DNA from: Nitrospirillum pindoramense
GTDB lineage: Bacteria; Pseudomonadota; Alphaproteobacteria; Azospirillales; Azospirillaceae
Direction of reading: 5' to 3'
NCBI RefSeq assembly: GCF_007827955.1
Contig: NZ_VITR01000006.1
Coordinates: forward strand, 1-64,000
Length of the DNA: 64,000 nt
Below are positions 19,507-27,868 of this stretch, piece after piece (the stretch's first letter is position 1; each line of letters opens with the position of its first letter). The position numbers and the translations under genes are program-made. The notes beneath the pieces are model-generated. The model was given only the letters and a program-made list of their open reading frames with translations. It did no database searches and had not been told where the DNA came from.

Positions 19507-19558
19507 CACGGCAACCGTCCAGGGTGCGCGACGGCAAGAGTCCCTTGCCGCCTGCGCC

Positions 19559-20275
19559 TCACGCCCGGTCGGTGATGTGCAGAGACAGGTCGGGCAGGCC
19601 GTCGACATGGGCGGTGATGACGTCGCCCGGCACGACGGGGCCGACATTCTCCGGCGTGCCGGTATAGATCAGGTCGCCCGGCAGCAGGGCGAAGGCGCGG
19701 GACAGGTTGGCGATCTGCTCCGCCACCGACCAGATCATCTGATCCAGGGTGGTGGACTGCTTCACCTCGCCGTTCACCGCCAGGGTGATGGCGCCCCCCG
19801 CTGGATGGCCGACCAAGCCCACCCGGTGCAGCGGGCCGATGGGGGCGCTGCGGTCGAAGGCCTTGCCGATCTCCCACGGCTTCTTGATGTCGCCCATGGC
19901 GCGTTGCAGGTCGCGGCGGGTCATGTCCAGGCCGACGGCATAGCCCAGGACATGGTCCAGCGCCCGGTCCGCCGGGATATCGCGGCCGCCGACGCCGATG
20001 GCCGCCACCAGTTCCACCTCATAATGATAGTTGCTGGTCAGGGTGGGATAGGGATGGTCGGCCACGGTGCCGGGCATCACCACCTGCACGGCATCGGCCG
20101 GCTTCTGGAAGAAGAAGGGCGGCTCGCGGGTGGGGTCGGAACCCATTTCCCGCGCGTGCGCCGCATAGTTGCGTCCAATGCAATAGATGCGGTGCACGGG
20201 GAAGACGGCATCGTCCCCAACCACCGGCACCACGGGCTGGGGCACAGGGAACAAAAGCGGGGGCATGCCGGTCAT
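19559..20275 (-). CDS. Fumarylacetoacetate hydrolase (FAH) family protein
   Basis: A 238-residue metal-dependent FAH-fold enzyme; relatives act on acylpyruvates, fumarylpyruvate or oxaloacetate. Family signatures are present: IYCIGRNYAAHAREMG, PPFFFQKPADAV, YHYEVELVAAIG (metal ligands Glu and Glu), GYAVGLDMTRRDLQ, KPWEIGKAFD, and LLPGDLIYTGTPENVGPV. This is closest to the fumarylpyruvate hydrolase/acylpyruvase group by motif style. The ATG at 20275 has GGAAAG eight bases upstream; a second ATG lies at 20266. It is a single-gene unit, convergent with the methyltransferase. Confidence 0.9.
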   Translation of the reverse strand: MTGMPPLLFPVPQPVVPVVGDDAVFPVHRIYCIGRNYAAHAREMGSDPTREPPFFFQKPADAVQVVMPGTVADHPYPTLTSNYHYEVELVAAIGVGGRDIPADRALDHVLGYAVGLDMTRRDLQRAMGDIKKPWEIGKAFDRSAPIGPLHRVGLVGHPAGGAITLAVNGEVKQSTTLDQMIWSVAEQIANLSRAFALLPGDLIYTGTPENVGPVVPGDVITAHVDGLPDLSLHITDRA

Positions 20276-20471
20276 GGCGGGGCTTTCCAGGCTGGAGGCG
20301 GGGCCGCCACCATAGCAAACCGGATCGCCGGCGCCAGCCCACGACCCCGATGTCACCGCCGGCCGGCCCCACCCGCGCCACTTTCACCGGTTATCAGAAG
20401 CCGGTACTGTGCCTTCCGGCCGCGCCACCTACTTCAGTGCCAGGCGCCCCCCTTTGGAGTGTTCGACCGCC

Positions 20472-21488
20472 ATGCCCGACCGCCATGCCGACCGCCATCC
20501 CCCCCGCCCCACGCTCGGCCTGGCGCTGGGGGGCGGGGTCGCCCGGGGATGGGCCCATATCGGCGTACTGCAGGCCCTGGCCCAGCACGGCATCCAGCCG
20601 GACGTGGTGGCGGGCTGCTCCATCGGGGCGCTGGTGGGCGGGGTCTATCTGGGCAACCACCTGGAAACGCTGGAGCAGTGGGCGCGCAACCTGACCAAGA
20701 TGCGCATCCTGGGCCTGCTGGACCTGCGGCTGCGCAGCGGCGGCGGCCTGATCGGCGGTGAAAAACTGCTGACCGAATTGAACCAGCACCTGGGCGATTC
20801 CACCTTCGACGACCTGCCCAGCCCCTTCATCACCGTGGCCACCGACCTGGCGACGGGCAAGGAGGTGTGGCTGCGCCGCGGGTCGGTGGTGGAGGCGATG
20901 CGCGCCTCCTACGCCATGCCGGGCATCTTCCCGCCCTCTCACGTGGACGGCCGCTGGCTGGTGGACGGCGCCCTGGTCGACCCCGTGCCCGTGGCCGCCT
21001 GCCGCGCCATGGGGGCCGCCATGGTGGTGGCGGTGGACCTGAACGCCGACATCATCGGCCGCACCCGCAGCCGCCACGACGCCGAGGCCGGCGCCGCCGC
21101 GCCGCCGGACGCCGCCCCCGCGACGGAGGACATGGAGGCGCCGGCCGAGGAAGCGCCGGGCATCCCGCAGAAACATAACTTCGAATTCCTGTCGACATTC
21201 CTGCAATCCCGCCGCACGCGGCCGCAACCGCCGAAGTATGAGGGGCCCAGCATGTTCGGCGTCATGGCCACCTCGCTGGGCATCGCGCTGGACCGCATCA
21301 CCCGGTCCCGCCTGGCGGGCGAGCCGCCGGACATCCACCTGAAGCCCCGCCTGGGCCATATCGGCCTGCTGGAGTTCGACCGGGCCGACGAGGCCATCGC
21401 CGAGGGCAAGGCCGTGGTGGAGCGGGCCCTGCCGGAATTGCGCGAGGCGCTGCGCGTCTTCGGCATCGGCACGCGGATGGCGCACTAA
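20472..21488 (+). CDS. Patatin-like phospholipase (RssA-like)
   Basis: A 338-residue patatin-fold lipid acyl hydrolase with a Ser-Asp dyad. The oxyanion motif LGGGVARGWAHIGVL lies at residues 19-33, the nucleophile is Ser50 in AGCSIGALVGG, and the catalytic Asp is Asp165 in VDGALVDPVP. The layout matches bacterial RssA/NTE-like cytoplasmic or membrane-associated enzymes; no signal peptide is visible. After the catalytic domain there is an Ala/Glu-rich low-complexity linker (about residues 205-235) and a C-terminal extension of about 100 residues. The ATG at 20472 is used; the only GGAG nearby is 13 bases upstream, so the start is moderately sure. Confidence 0.9.
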   Translation: MPDRHADRHPPRPTLGLALGGGVARGWAHIGVLQALAQHGIQPDVVAGCSIGALVGGVYLGNHLETLEQWARNLTKMRILGLLDLRLRSGGGLIGGEKLLTELNQHLGDSTFDDLPSPFITVATDLATGKEVWLRRGSVVEAMRASYAMPGIFPPSHVDGRWLVDGALVDPVPVAACRAMGAAMVVAVDLNADIIGRTRSRHDAEAGAAAPPDAAPATEDMEAPAEEAPGIPQKHNFEFLSTFLQSRRTRPQPPKYEGPSMFGVMATSLGIALDRITRSRLAGEPPDIHLKPRLGHIGLLEFDRADEAIAEGKAVVERALPELREALRVFGIGTRMAH

Positions 21489-21767
21489 TATCGGACAGCG
21501 CGCGGGCGGCCTATGCCTTTAGGCCGAAAGGCCGCTCCGGTAATATGTATCCACCATACTTTGTTACCCATCAGGACAAGCATTCGAGCACTTTAAGTAT
21601 TGTTCGGATTTTCTTGCTTGTCCTCCGGCGCCTTGGGTTTCATGACTATGGTGTCGAATTTGTCGCGGAGCCCTGCCCGGTCCACCGGTTCGCTCCCGTC
21701 ATGTTTGACGCCGCCCCCTTGGGGGCGGACGACACCGGACCGGGAACTACCCCCTCAAGGAGACACC

Positions 21768-21977
21768 ATGTCTATCGGCACCGTTAAGTGGTTCAACAGC
21801 ACCAAGGGTTACGGCTTCATTCAGCCGGAGGACGGCACCGCCGACGTCTTCGTGCACATCAGCGCCGTCGAGCAGGCGGGCCTGCGCTCCCTGAACGAAG
21901 GCCAGAAGGTCAGCTTCGACCTGCAGCACGACCCCCGCAAGGGCAAGTCGGCCGCCGGCAACCTGCGGACGCTGTAA
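21768..21977 (+). CDS. csp: Cold-shock protein, CspA family
   Basis: A 69-residue single cold-shock domain that binds single-stranded RNA and DNA and acts as an RNA chaperone. Both RNP motifs are intact: KGYGFIQ (RNP1) and DVFVHIS (RNP2), within the canonical [20 protein letters not shown] start. AAGGAG sits six bases before the ATG. The region from about 21541 to 21767 has no gene and probably holds a long structured leader, as is usual for csp mRNAs. A strong terminator follows at 22009-22049. The gene is monocistronic. Confidence 0.96.
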   Translation: MSIGTVKWFNSTKGYGFIQPEDGTADVFVHISAVEQAGLRSLNEGQKVSFDLQHDPRKGKSAAGNLRTL

Positions 21978-22008
21978 TACGGACGTTCGAACCACGTTTG
22001 TCCTGATC

Positions 22009-22049
22009 GAAACGGGTGGCCGCCTTCGACGGCCGCCCGTTTCTATTTT
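22009..22049 (+). terminator. Rho-independent terminator of csp
   Basis: A 14-bp stem (22009-22022 with 22030-22043, one G-U pair) with a 7-base loop is followed by TATTTTA. Confidence 0.9.
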
Positions 22050-22140
22050 AACTTATCCATTGGGGTAGGACGCAGCGCTATTGATCCTGGTCAATGCCGG
22101 GGTGGGTCGGACGGATCATGGTGGGGGCCTGAAAACAGTT

Positions 22141-22743
22141 ATGTGGGGGTTCCATTCCATGCCCGACGCCCTTGCCCATTTCCGCGCCGAAGATGCCATC
22201 GCCTTGTGCGTCATCGACGTGGCCAACGCCCTGGTGCGCCATAGCGAGCCCCTGCTGGAAGAGGCCGGACTGACCGCGCCGCAGTGGACCGTTCTGATGA
22301 ACGTCGCGGGCGACCGCAACTTCAACGACGGCCCGTCCCAGCCGGCCAACGATCCCCATGCCGACGCCTATGCCGGCGCCGACCTGGGCATTAGCCGCCA
22401 GGGCTGCATCTTCTCGTCCGAGATCGCCGCCGCCCGCGGCCTGTCCCGTCCGCACATCAGCGCCACGGTGACCGAGCTGTTGCGCAAGGGCCTGATCCGG
22501 CAGGAGGACGATCCCAGCGACCGCCGTCGCAAGCTCTTGTCCGCCACCTCCGAGGGCCTGGCCGTGCTGCGCCGGCTGCAGCCCCTGCGCCAGGCGGTGA
22601 ACGACCTGCTGCTGGCCGACCTGGACAGCCACCAGCGCCGCACCCTGCTGGAAGCGCTGCGCATCATCCGCGACCGGTCGCGCCGGGCAGAGCACATCCG
22701 CCCCTACGCCGATCGTCCGCACGCCCTGCGTCACGCGTCCTGA
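22141..22743 (+). CDS. MarR-family transcriptional regulator
   Basis: A 200-residue winged-helix regulator. The recognition region reads SSEIAAARGLSRPHISATVTELLRKGLIRQEDDPSDRRRKLLSATSEGL, which is the MarR helix-turn-helix plus wing (DPSDRRRK). An unusual insertion of about 25 residues (NFNDGPSQPANDPHADAYAG) interrupts the region before the HTH. A long C-terminal helix with Arg-rich end follows. The start at 22141 is preferred; ATG at 22159 (MPDALAHF) is also possible. Ligand and target are unknown because the neighbours are not an obvious MarR regulon. Confidence 0.82.
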   Translation: MWGFHSMPDALAHFRAEDAIALCVIDVANALVRHSEPLLEEAGLTAPQWTVLMNVAGDRNFNDGPSQPANDPHADAYAGADLGISRQGCIFSSEIAAARGLSRPHISATVTELLRKGLIRQEDDPSDRRRKLLSATSEGLAVLRRLQPLRQAVNDLLLADLDSHQRRTLLEALRIIRDRSRRAEHIRPYADRPHALRHAS

Positions 22744-22774
22744 CGCATCGTCGACGCTGACGCCCGCCGTCAAA

Positions 22775-22807
22775 GCGCGCCCCGCCACCATCGGCCGGGC
22801 GCGTTTT
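22775..22807 (+). terminator. Terminator after the MarR gene
   Basis: CGCGCCC (22776-22782) pairs with GGGCGCG (22797-22803), followed by TTTTG. It lies between two convergent genes. Confidence 0.7.
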
Positions 22808-22818
22808 GTCGTGCGCGC

Positions 22819-24483
22819 TCATAACCGGGACGCAGTCAGAGCCGCAACCTGACGCGCGATGTCCGCGATGATGTCCTGATGTCCCCGGGCACCGGCGCGG
22901 AAGATCCGCATCGAGGGGAACCAGGGCCGGCACCCGGTGCCCAGGCAGGTGACATCCAATTCCCCGGCCAACCGCCACACGGGCACACCCAGCGCGCCCG
23001 CCAGTTCCCCCGTCGCCGTCGGCACGGTGACCACCAGGTCCAGCGCGGACAGCAGGGCGGCCAGCCCTTCCAGGTCATCGCGCTGGTCCAGGTCGGGAAA
23101 GTGATGGGGCGCACGGGCGCCCAGGGCCGCGCGCTCCTCGCCCGTGTCCACGTACATCAAGGTCACGACCGTCACCCCCGGCAGGGCCAGCAGGGGCGCC
23201 CAATCGGCCAGGTCCGGCTGACGGCCCGCGCGGCTTTCGACATCCAGGCCGCTACGCCAGCATAAGCCCACCTTCAGGGTCGAAAAACCGCCCTCATCCA
23301 GCGCCGCCAGGCGCCGTCGCCAGCCCGCCACCAAATCCGGCAAGGCCCGCAGATAGCCTTCGCCCGTCCCAGGCACCGGCCCGGGGGACCGCGAGGCGAA
23401 GTCGGTCAACCGGCCGCGCACCAGCCCCGGTAGAGAGCCCGCCGCAACCTGAGCCACAGCCGGTGGGGCCACAGCCGGCACGGGCGCCTCCGTCCCCGGC
23501 ATCTGGGCCACCACGCAGGCATGGGGGAAGGCCCGGCTGAACAGGCCCGTCAGGCGGGGATCGCAGCGCACCACCGCCGATCCGGCGGCGGCGATGGCGG
23601 CGCCATAGCAGCTGGCGAACATCAGCTCATCGCCCAGGCCCTGTTCCCGCCAGATCAGCAGGGGGCCGTCCAGGCGCTGCCCCTGCCAGGCCGGAAGGGC
23701 CGGCGGCGGGCGGAAACGCTGCGGGTCGGCGGTCCTGCGGGCCTCGTAGCCGATCCAGCCGGCGGCCAGCGCGCCGCGCGCCAAATCCAGGTTGGCGCGT
23801 CCGAAAACCAGGCGGGCGTCCTGCGGGTGGGCCGCGACGCCAGCGGCCCAGGCGTCGGCGGCGGCCGCGACATCGCCCAGCGCCTGCAGGGCTGCGGCCT
23901 GGGTGTAGAGCGCCTCCGCCTGCGCCCCCTCCCTGGCGAGGGCCTGGCGGCTGGCGGATAGCGCCCCGTGGAAGTCGCCGCGCGCCATGAGGATGGAGGC
24001 CAGGTTGACATGCGCGTTGACCAGGTCGGGGTCCAGGTCCAGGGCGACGCGAACCTCCTCCTCCGCCTCCCCCAGCCGGTCGAGCACACGCAGCACGGCC
24101 GCTAGGTTACTGCGGCACACCGCGTCCGTCGGCGACAGGCGCACGGCCATGCGCAGCACCGGCTCCGCCTGGGGAACACGTCCCAACCGGCGCAACGCCA
24201 CCCCCCACAGGGTGAACAGGCCCAGGGTCGCCGCCTCGGCCACCCCGGCGGTGCCGGCCGCCAGGGCCAGCATGGGCTCGGCCTCCACCGGGCGGTCCAG
24301 GGCCAGCAGCGCGCGGCCGGCCAAGGCCAGCCAGGACGGGGTGCGCAGCCCCGCCGCCAGGACCGGGCGGCACAAGGTCCAAGCCGCGTCCGCCCGGCCG
24401 GCCGCCAGCAGGGACGCCGCCGCGGCCTGCGACGGGTCGTCCGCCGGCTCCGGCGTCTGGTCATGCGCTCGCGTCAGGTTCAT
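22819..24483 (-). CDS. TPR protein with glycosyltransferase-like C-terminus
   Basis: A 554-residue protein. The first 260 residues are tetratricopeptide-like helical repeats (for example LSPTDAVCRSNLAAVLRVLDRLGEAE, LDPDLVNAHVNLASILMARGDFHGAL). The remainder resembles the GT9/GT41-like domain found in TPR proteins of alphaproteobacteria: GPLLIWREQGLGDELMFASCYG, VGLCWRSGLDVESRAGRQPDL, VVTVPTATGELAGALGVPVWRL. It shares this plan with the protein at 54071-55993. It is divergent from the flagellar hook/filament operon across a 447-bp spacer, so a role in flagellin or surface glycosylation is a reasonable inference. Cytoplasmic by sequence. Confidence 0.8.
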   Translation of the reverse strand: MNLTRAHDQTPEPADDPSQAAAASLLAAGRADAAWTLCRPVLAAGLRTPSWLALAGRALLALDRPVEAEPMLALAAGTAGVAEAATLGLFTLWGVALRRLGRVPQAEPVLRMAVRLSPTDAVCRSNLAAVLRVLDRLGEAEEEVRVALDLDPDLVNAHVNLASILMARGDFHGALSASRQALAREGAQAEALYTQAAALQALGDVAAAADAWAAGVAAHPQDARLVFGRANLDLARGALAAGWIGYEARRTADPQRFRPPPALPAWQGQRLDGPLLIWREQGLGDELMFASCYGAAIAAAGSAVVRCDPRLTGLFSRAFPHACVVAQMPGTEAPVPAVAPPAVAQVAAGSLPGLVRGRLTDFASRSPGPVPGTGEGYLRALPDLVAGWRRRLAALDEGGFSTLKVGLCWRSGLDVESRAGRQPDLADWAPLLALPGVTVVTLMYVDTGEERAALGARAPHHFPDLDQRDDLEGLAALLSALDLVVTVPTATGELAGALGVPVWRLAGELDVTCLGTGCRPWFPSMRIFRAGARGHQDIIADIARQVAALTASRL

Positions 24484-24930
24484 GGGATGGCGCCCCTTTC
24501 ATCGATACCTTCCTCACGCGCGGCGCCGGGCAAGCCGTCGCGCGTGAGGGCGCCCCTGCGCGGGTGGGCAAAATCTGCCGGTCGGGGCCCGGCGTGGCAG
24601 GGGGCCATCAACCCAGCGTTTCCGCCACTTTTGCGAACGTCACCCACCGCATGCCGGCGCCAACTAGGAAGAAACTGCCTATCGGCAATACTGAACTAGT
24701 AAAAAATTGCCTATCCAAATACTGCTGATCTTGTTTTCCGAGAACAGCATCGGCCGTTGAAAGCATATAAGCCGGACCACGACTTCATGGCCCTGAACTT
24801 TTTTTTGGAAACGTCAAAAAAAGTGCGCCCGCTTCTGTAAGGTCCGGCGTTGAACCGATCGAAAGCCAATTCCGGCCCGGGGTCCCGTTCCAGGATCCCT
24901 GACGCCGCCGGAAGATGCAGGGGTCGGATC
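24484..24930. other. Regulatory spacer upstream of the flagellar operon
   Basis: No gene is supported in this 447-bp spacer. It turns AT-rich near 24660-24820 (GAACTAGTAAAAAATTGCC, then poly-T and poly-A tracts) and contains the promoter-like element at 24795-24857 that is repeated before the flagellin gene. Confidence 0.6.
24795..24857 (+). promoter_or_regulatory. Flagellar promoter-like element, copy 1
   Basis: GAACTTTT, 13 bases, seven A then GTGCGCCCGCTT (24816-24834), exactly 14 bases, then GTTGAACCG (24849-24857). The same blocks occur before the flagellin gene with the same 14-base gap. It ends 73 bp before the flgD start. It does not clearly match the sigma-54 or FliA consensus. Confidence 0.55.
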
Positions 24931-25593
24931 ATGACGTCAGTGACCAGCACCAGTTCCAGCAGCACCACGAGCACGAGCACCACCGCGTCCTCGTCGTCCT
25001 CCAGCACGCTCGGCGACTTCAACAGCATGATGTCGCTGCTGCTGAAGGAACTGGAAACCCAGGACCCGACCAGCCCCATGGACACCAGCACCTTCACCAC
25101 CCAGCTGGTGCAGATGTCCAGCCTGGAGGCGCAGGAGGCGTCCAACACCTATCTGGATGGCATCAGCAGCACCCTCAGCAGCTTCACCAGCAGCTATCCG
25201 GCCTACAACTACCTGGGCCAGACCGTGTCGACCGACAGCAATGAGGCGCCCCTGCAGGATGGCTCCGCCATTTGGAGCTACACCCTGCCGTCGGCGGCGG
25301 ACAGCGTCAGCTACACCGTCAGCGACAGCAGCGGCAACGTCGTCTACTCCGGCAGCGGCAGCACCACCGCCGGCACCAACTACATCACCTGGAAGGGCAC
25401 CGAGACGGATGGCGGCACCGCCACCTCGGGCACCTACACCCTGTCCATCACCGCCACCACCGACAGCGCCTCCAGCAGCGTCAGCGCCTACGGCGTCGGC
25501 AAGGTCACGGGCGTCGACACCTCCACCGGTACGGCCAAGCTGTCCCTGGGCTCTTACGAGATCAGCATGGACGACGTGACGTCAATTCTCTGA
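24931..25593 (+). CDS. flgD: Flagellar hook assembly scaffold FlgD
   Basis: Hook-cap protein exported through the flagellar type III apparatus, on which FlgE polymerises. The 220-residue protein has a Ser/Thr-rich disordered N-terminus, then the diagnostic FlgD block LGDFNSMMSLLLKELETQDPTSPMDTSTFTTQLVQMSSLEAQ, then a Tudor/FnIII-like C-terminal domain (YTVSDSSGNVVYSGSGS, GTYTLSITATT). The start is the ATG at 24931; an upstream extension is not supported. It leads the operon flgD-flgE-orf-orf-flgK-flgL. Confidence 0.93.
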   Translation: MTSVTSTSSSSTTSTSTTASSSSSSTLGDFNSMMSLLLKELETQDPTSPMDTSTFTTQLVQMSSLEAQEASNTYLDGISSTLSSFTSSYPAYNYLGQTVSTDSNEAPLQDGSAIWSYTLPSAADSVSYTVSDSSGNVVYSGSGSTTAGTNYITWKGTETDGGTATSGTYTLSITATTDSASSSVSAYGVGKVTGVDTSTGTAKLSLGSYEISMDDVTSIL

Positions 25594-25663
25594 TCCCAAA
25601 CGCGTTTATCGAGGTGGCGGCCGCATCGGCAACCGCCGTTTCTGATCCCAAGGAACCACGGCC

Positions 25664-26935
25664 ATGAGCATCTTCAGCGCCCTGAACACCGCCACCTCGG
25701 CCTTGTACGCCCAGTCCAAGGCGTTCACCTCGATCTCCAGCAACATCTCCAACTCGTCCTCAACGGGCTACAAGGCGACCGACACGTCGTTCACCGCCCT
25801 GCTGACGGACAGCCAGAGCAGCTCCGCCGACTATGGCGGCGTCATCGCCAGCACGACCCAATCGGTCAGCAGCCAGGGCGACATCACCTCCACCGACGTC
25901 ACCACCAACCTGGCGCTGGATGGCAACGGCATGTTCGTGGTGAACGACGGCAGCAGCAGCCAGTCCTATTACACCCGCGATGGCAGCTTCAGCGAAGACA
26001 ACAGCGGCAACCTGGTGAACACCGAGGGCTATTACCTGGAGGGCTGGGCGACCGACGACAGCGGCAACATCCTGGCGACCAATCGCAGCGATACCGCCAG
26101 CCTGGAGAAGATCAACCTCGACAACATCTCGGGCTCGCCCAAGGCGACGACCAAGGTGACCAGCAGCCTGAACCTGCCGTCCGACGCCACGGTGGGCAGC
26201 AGCTACACCACCGATACCGAGGTGTACGACAGCCTGGGCAACAGCAGCACGGTCACCATGACCTGGACCAAGACCGGCACCAACACCTGGGAACTGGACG
26301 CCTCCAACCCCGTGTCGGCCACCGATGGGTCCACGGTCACCGGCACCAGCAGCGGCACGCCCGTCAGCCTGGTGTTCAACAGCGACGGTTCGCTGGCCTC
26401 GCCCACCAGCGACATCCAGCTGAGCATCACGGGCTGGAGCAGCGGCGCCACCGACAGCTCCATTACCCTCGATTACGGCGAGAACGGCGGCAGCGGCTCC
26501 ATCACCCAGTATGCCAGCGGGTCGACCACGCCCAGCGTCACCACCACGGGCACCCCCAAGCAGGACGGCTACGCCAAGGGCACACTGAACAGCGTGGACA
26601 TCAACACCGACGGCAGCGTCGTCGCCAACTTCGACAACGGCCAGTCCAAGACGGTCTACAAGATCCCGGTGGCCACCTTCGCCAATGCCGACGGCCTGAC
26701 CGCCGTGTCCGGCCAGACCTACGCCCAGTCCACCGCCTCTGGCGCCTACTCCCTGAAGGAGGCGGGCAGCGACGGGGCCGGCACCATCGAGTCCAAGTCG
26801 CTGGAAAGCTCCAACGTCGACACGTCGGACGAGCTGAGCCGCATGATCTACGCCCAGCAGGCCTATTCGGCGGCGGCCAAGGTGGTGTCCACGGCGCAGG
26901 ACATGATGGACACCCTGTTGCAGGCCAAGCGGTGA
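25664..26935 (+). CDS. flgE: Flagellar hook protein FlgE
   Basis: Structural subunit of the hook, 423 residues. The N-terminus MSIFSALNTATSALYAQSKAFTSISSNISN is the axial D0 coiled-coil seen in hook and rod proteins, and the C-terminus (SSNVDTSDELSRMIYAQQAYSAAAKVVSTAQDMMDTLLQ) is the matching D0 strand. Between them are LALDGNGMFVVND and YTRDGSFSEDNSGNLVNTEGYYLEGW of the FlgE/F/G family, and a Ser/Thr-rich surface domain. An AAGGAACC ribosome site precedes the ATG. It follows flgD by 70 bp. Confidence 0.95.
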   Translation: MSIFSALNTATSALYAQSKAFTSISSNISNSSSTGYKATDTSFTALLTDSQSSSADYGGVIASTTQSVSSQGDITSTDVTTNLALDGNGMFVVNDGSSSQSYYTRDGSFSEDNSGNLVNTEGYYLEGWATDDSGNILATNRSDTASLEKINLDNISGSPKATTKVTSSLNLPSDATVGSSYTTDTEVYDSLGNSSTVTMTWTKTGTNTWELDASNPVSATDGSTVTGTSSGTPVSLVFNSDGSLASPTSDIQLSITGWSSGATDSSITLDYGENGGSGSITQYASGSTTPSVTTTGTPKQDGYAKGTLNSVDINTDGSVVANFDNGQSKTVYKIPVATFANADGLTAVSGQTYAQSTASGAYSLKEAGSDGAGTIESKSLESSNVDTSDELSRMIYAQQAYSAAAKVVSTAQDMMDTLLQAKR

Positions 26936-26945
26936 GGACCCAGCC

Positions 26946-27332
26946 ATGAACCACCTCGCCCTTCTCGCCGCCCAATCCATCACCCCGCCCGTGGCATCCG
27001 TCACCCCCGCCACCGCGCCCTCGGCCCCCACCCCCGTCGGTCCCGCCTTCGACACCAACCGCCTGGAGCGCCTGCTGCGCGAAGGCAAGCGGCTGAACGC
27101 CGCCGTGCGGTCGGCGCTGACGCCCGGCGTCCGGGTGGGCGGCCACATCCGCCAGGCCGCCCGGCTGGCCCTGATCGACGACCTGATGCGCTACCAGGAG
27201 CGGCTGGAGCAGGCGCTCGCCGACCTGCGCCCCCTGGTGGAGGCGCAGCAGCAGCGGGCGCGGGCCCTGACCCTATATTCGCGGGCGCTCAACAACGCCT
27301 ACCTGCCCTCCTACCGCCGGGGGACGCGATGA
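26946..27332 (+). CDS. Unknown protein between flgE and flgK, 128 aa
   Basis: I do not recognise this family. The first 45 residues are Ala/Pro/Thr-rich and probably disordered. The rest is predicted helical with heptad-like spacing (NRLERLLREGKRLNAAVRSAL; IDDLMRYQERLEQALADLRPLVEAQQQRARAL). It starts ten bases after flgE and overlaps the next gene by four bases (ATGA), so it is a true operon member. A helical protein of this size just upstream of flgK suggests an export chaperone of the FlgN kind, but no FlgN motif is certain. Confidence 0.75.
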   Translation: MNHLALLAAQSITPPVASVTPATAPSAPTPVGPAFDTNRLERLLREGKRLNAAVRSALTPGVRVGGHIRQAARLALIDDLMRYQERLEQALADLRPLVEAQQQRARALTLYSRALNNAYLPSYRRGTR

Positions 27333-27853
27333 GCAGCCTCTTCTCCCGCCTGTTCGGCACGCCCGCCCCGGAACCCGCCATCGCCGTGGCGCCGGCGCCC
27401 CAGCCAGAGGCCGTGACGCTGCCGGCACCGCCCCCAGGCGGGACCCAGTTCCCGACAGCGCTGATCGAGGCTTTCGCAGCCTTCCAGGCCGCGGCCAGCC
27501 AGCCGGAGGCCAGCCTGGACCGGCGGCGCGCCATGTACACCGCGCTGAAGCACCTGCGCGAGGCGGAGGCCGTGGCCCGCGTCACCCTGGCCCGCGCCGC
27601 CCAGGGCGGCGCGCAGGGCCGCGCCGCCACCGGCCAGCACTGGGCGCCGCAGCTGCAGGGCCTGATGGCGGAAATGGCGGTCTTGCAGGCCGGCATGGCC
27701 GCAGAGCTGAAGGGCCGGCGGTCCCGCCTGCAGGGCCTGCTGCATGTGACGCGGGAACGGGCGCAGGACGTGCGTGGCTATTACCCCGCGCGGGGTCGCC
27801 AGGTGCGTGTGGACAGCCACCAGGCGCGCCACTGCGTGCAGCTGACCGCCTGA
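27329..27853 (+). CDS. Unknown helical protein upstream of flgK, 174 aa
   Basis: Translationally coupled to the preceding ORF (four-base overlap) and 15 bp before flgK. The N-terminal 45 residues are Pro/Ala-rich. The remainder is helical and basic (ALIEAFAAFQAAASQPEASLDRRRAMYTALKHLREAEAVARVTLARAA; GLMAEMAVLQAGMAAELKGRRSRLQGLL). No signal peptide is present. A flagellar chaperone or regulator role is suggested only by position and helix content. Confidence 0.75.
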   Translation: MSSLFSRLFGTPAPEPAIAVAPAPQPEAVTLPAPPPGGTQFPTALIEAFAAFQAAASQPEASLDRRRAMYTALKHLREAEAVARVTLARAAQGGAQGRAATGQHWAPQLQGLMAEMAVLQAGMAAELKGRRSRLQGLLHVTRERAQDVRGYYPARGRQVRVDSHQARHCVQLTA

Positions 27854-27868
27854 GGAAGGGCCCCCGCC

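Noticed and set aside
21506-21535. GCGGCCT/AGGCCGC stem after the patatin gene as a terminator
   Set aside because: Seven base pairs with a 16-base loop and no T-run; too weak to call.
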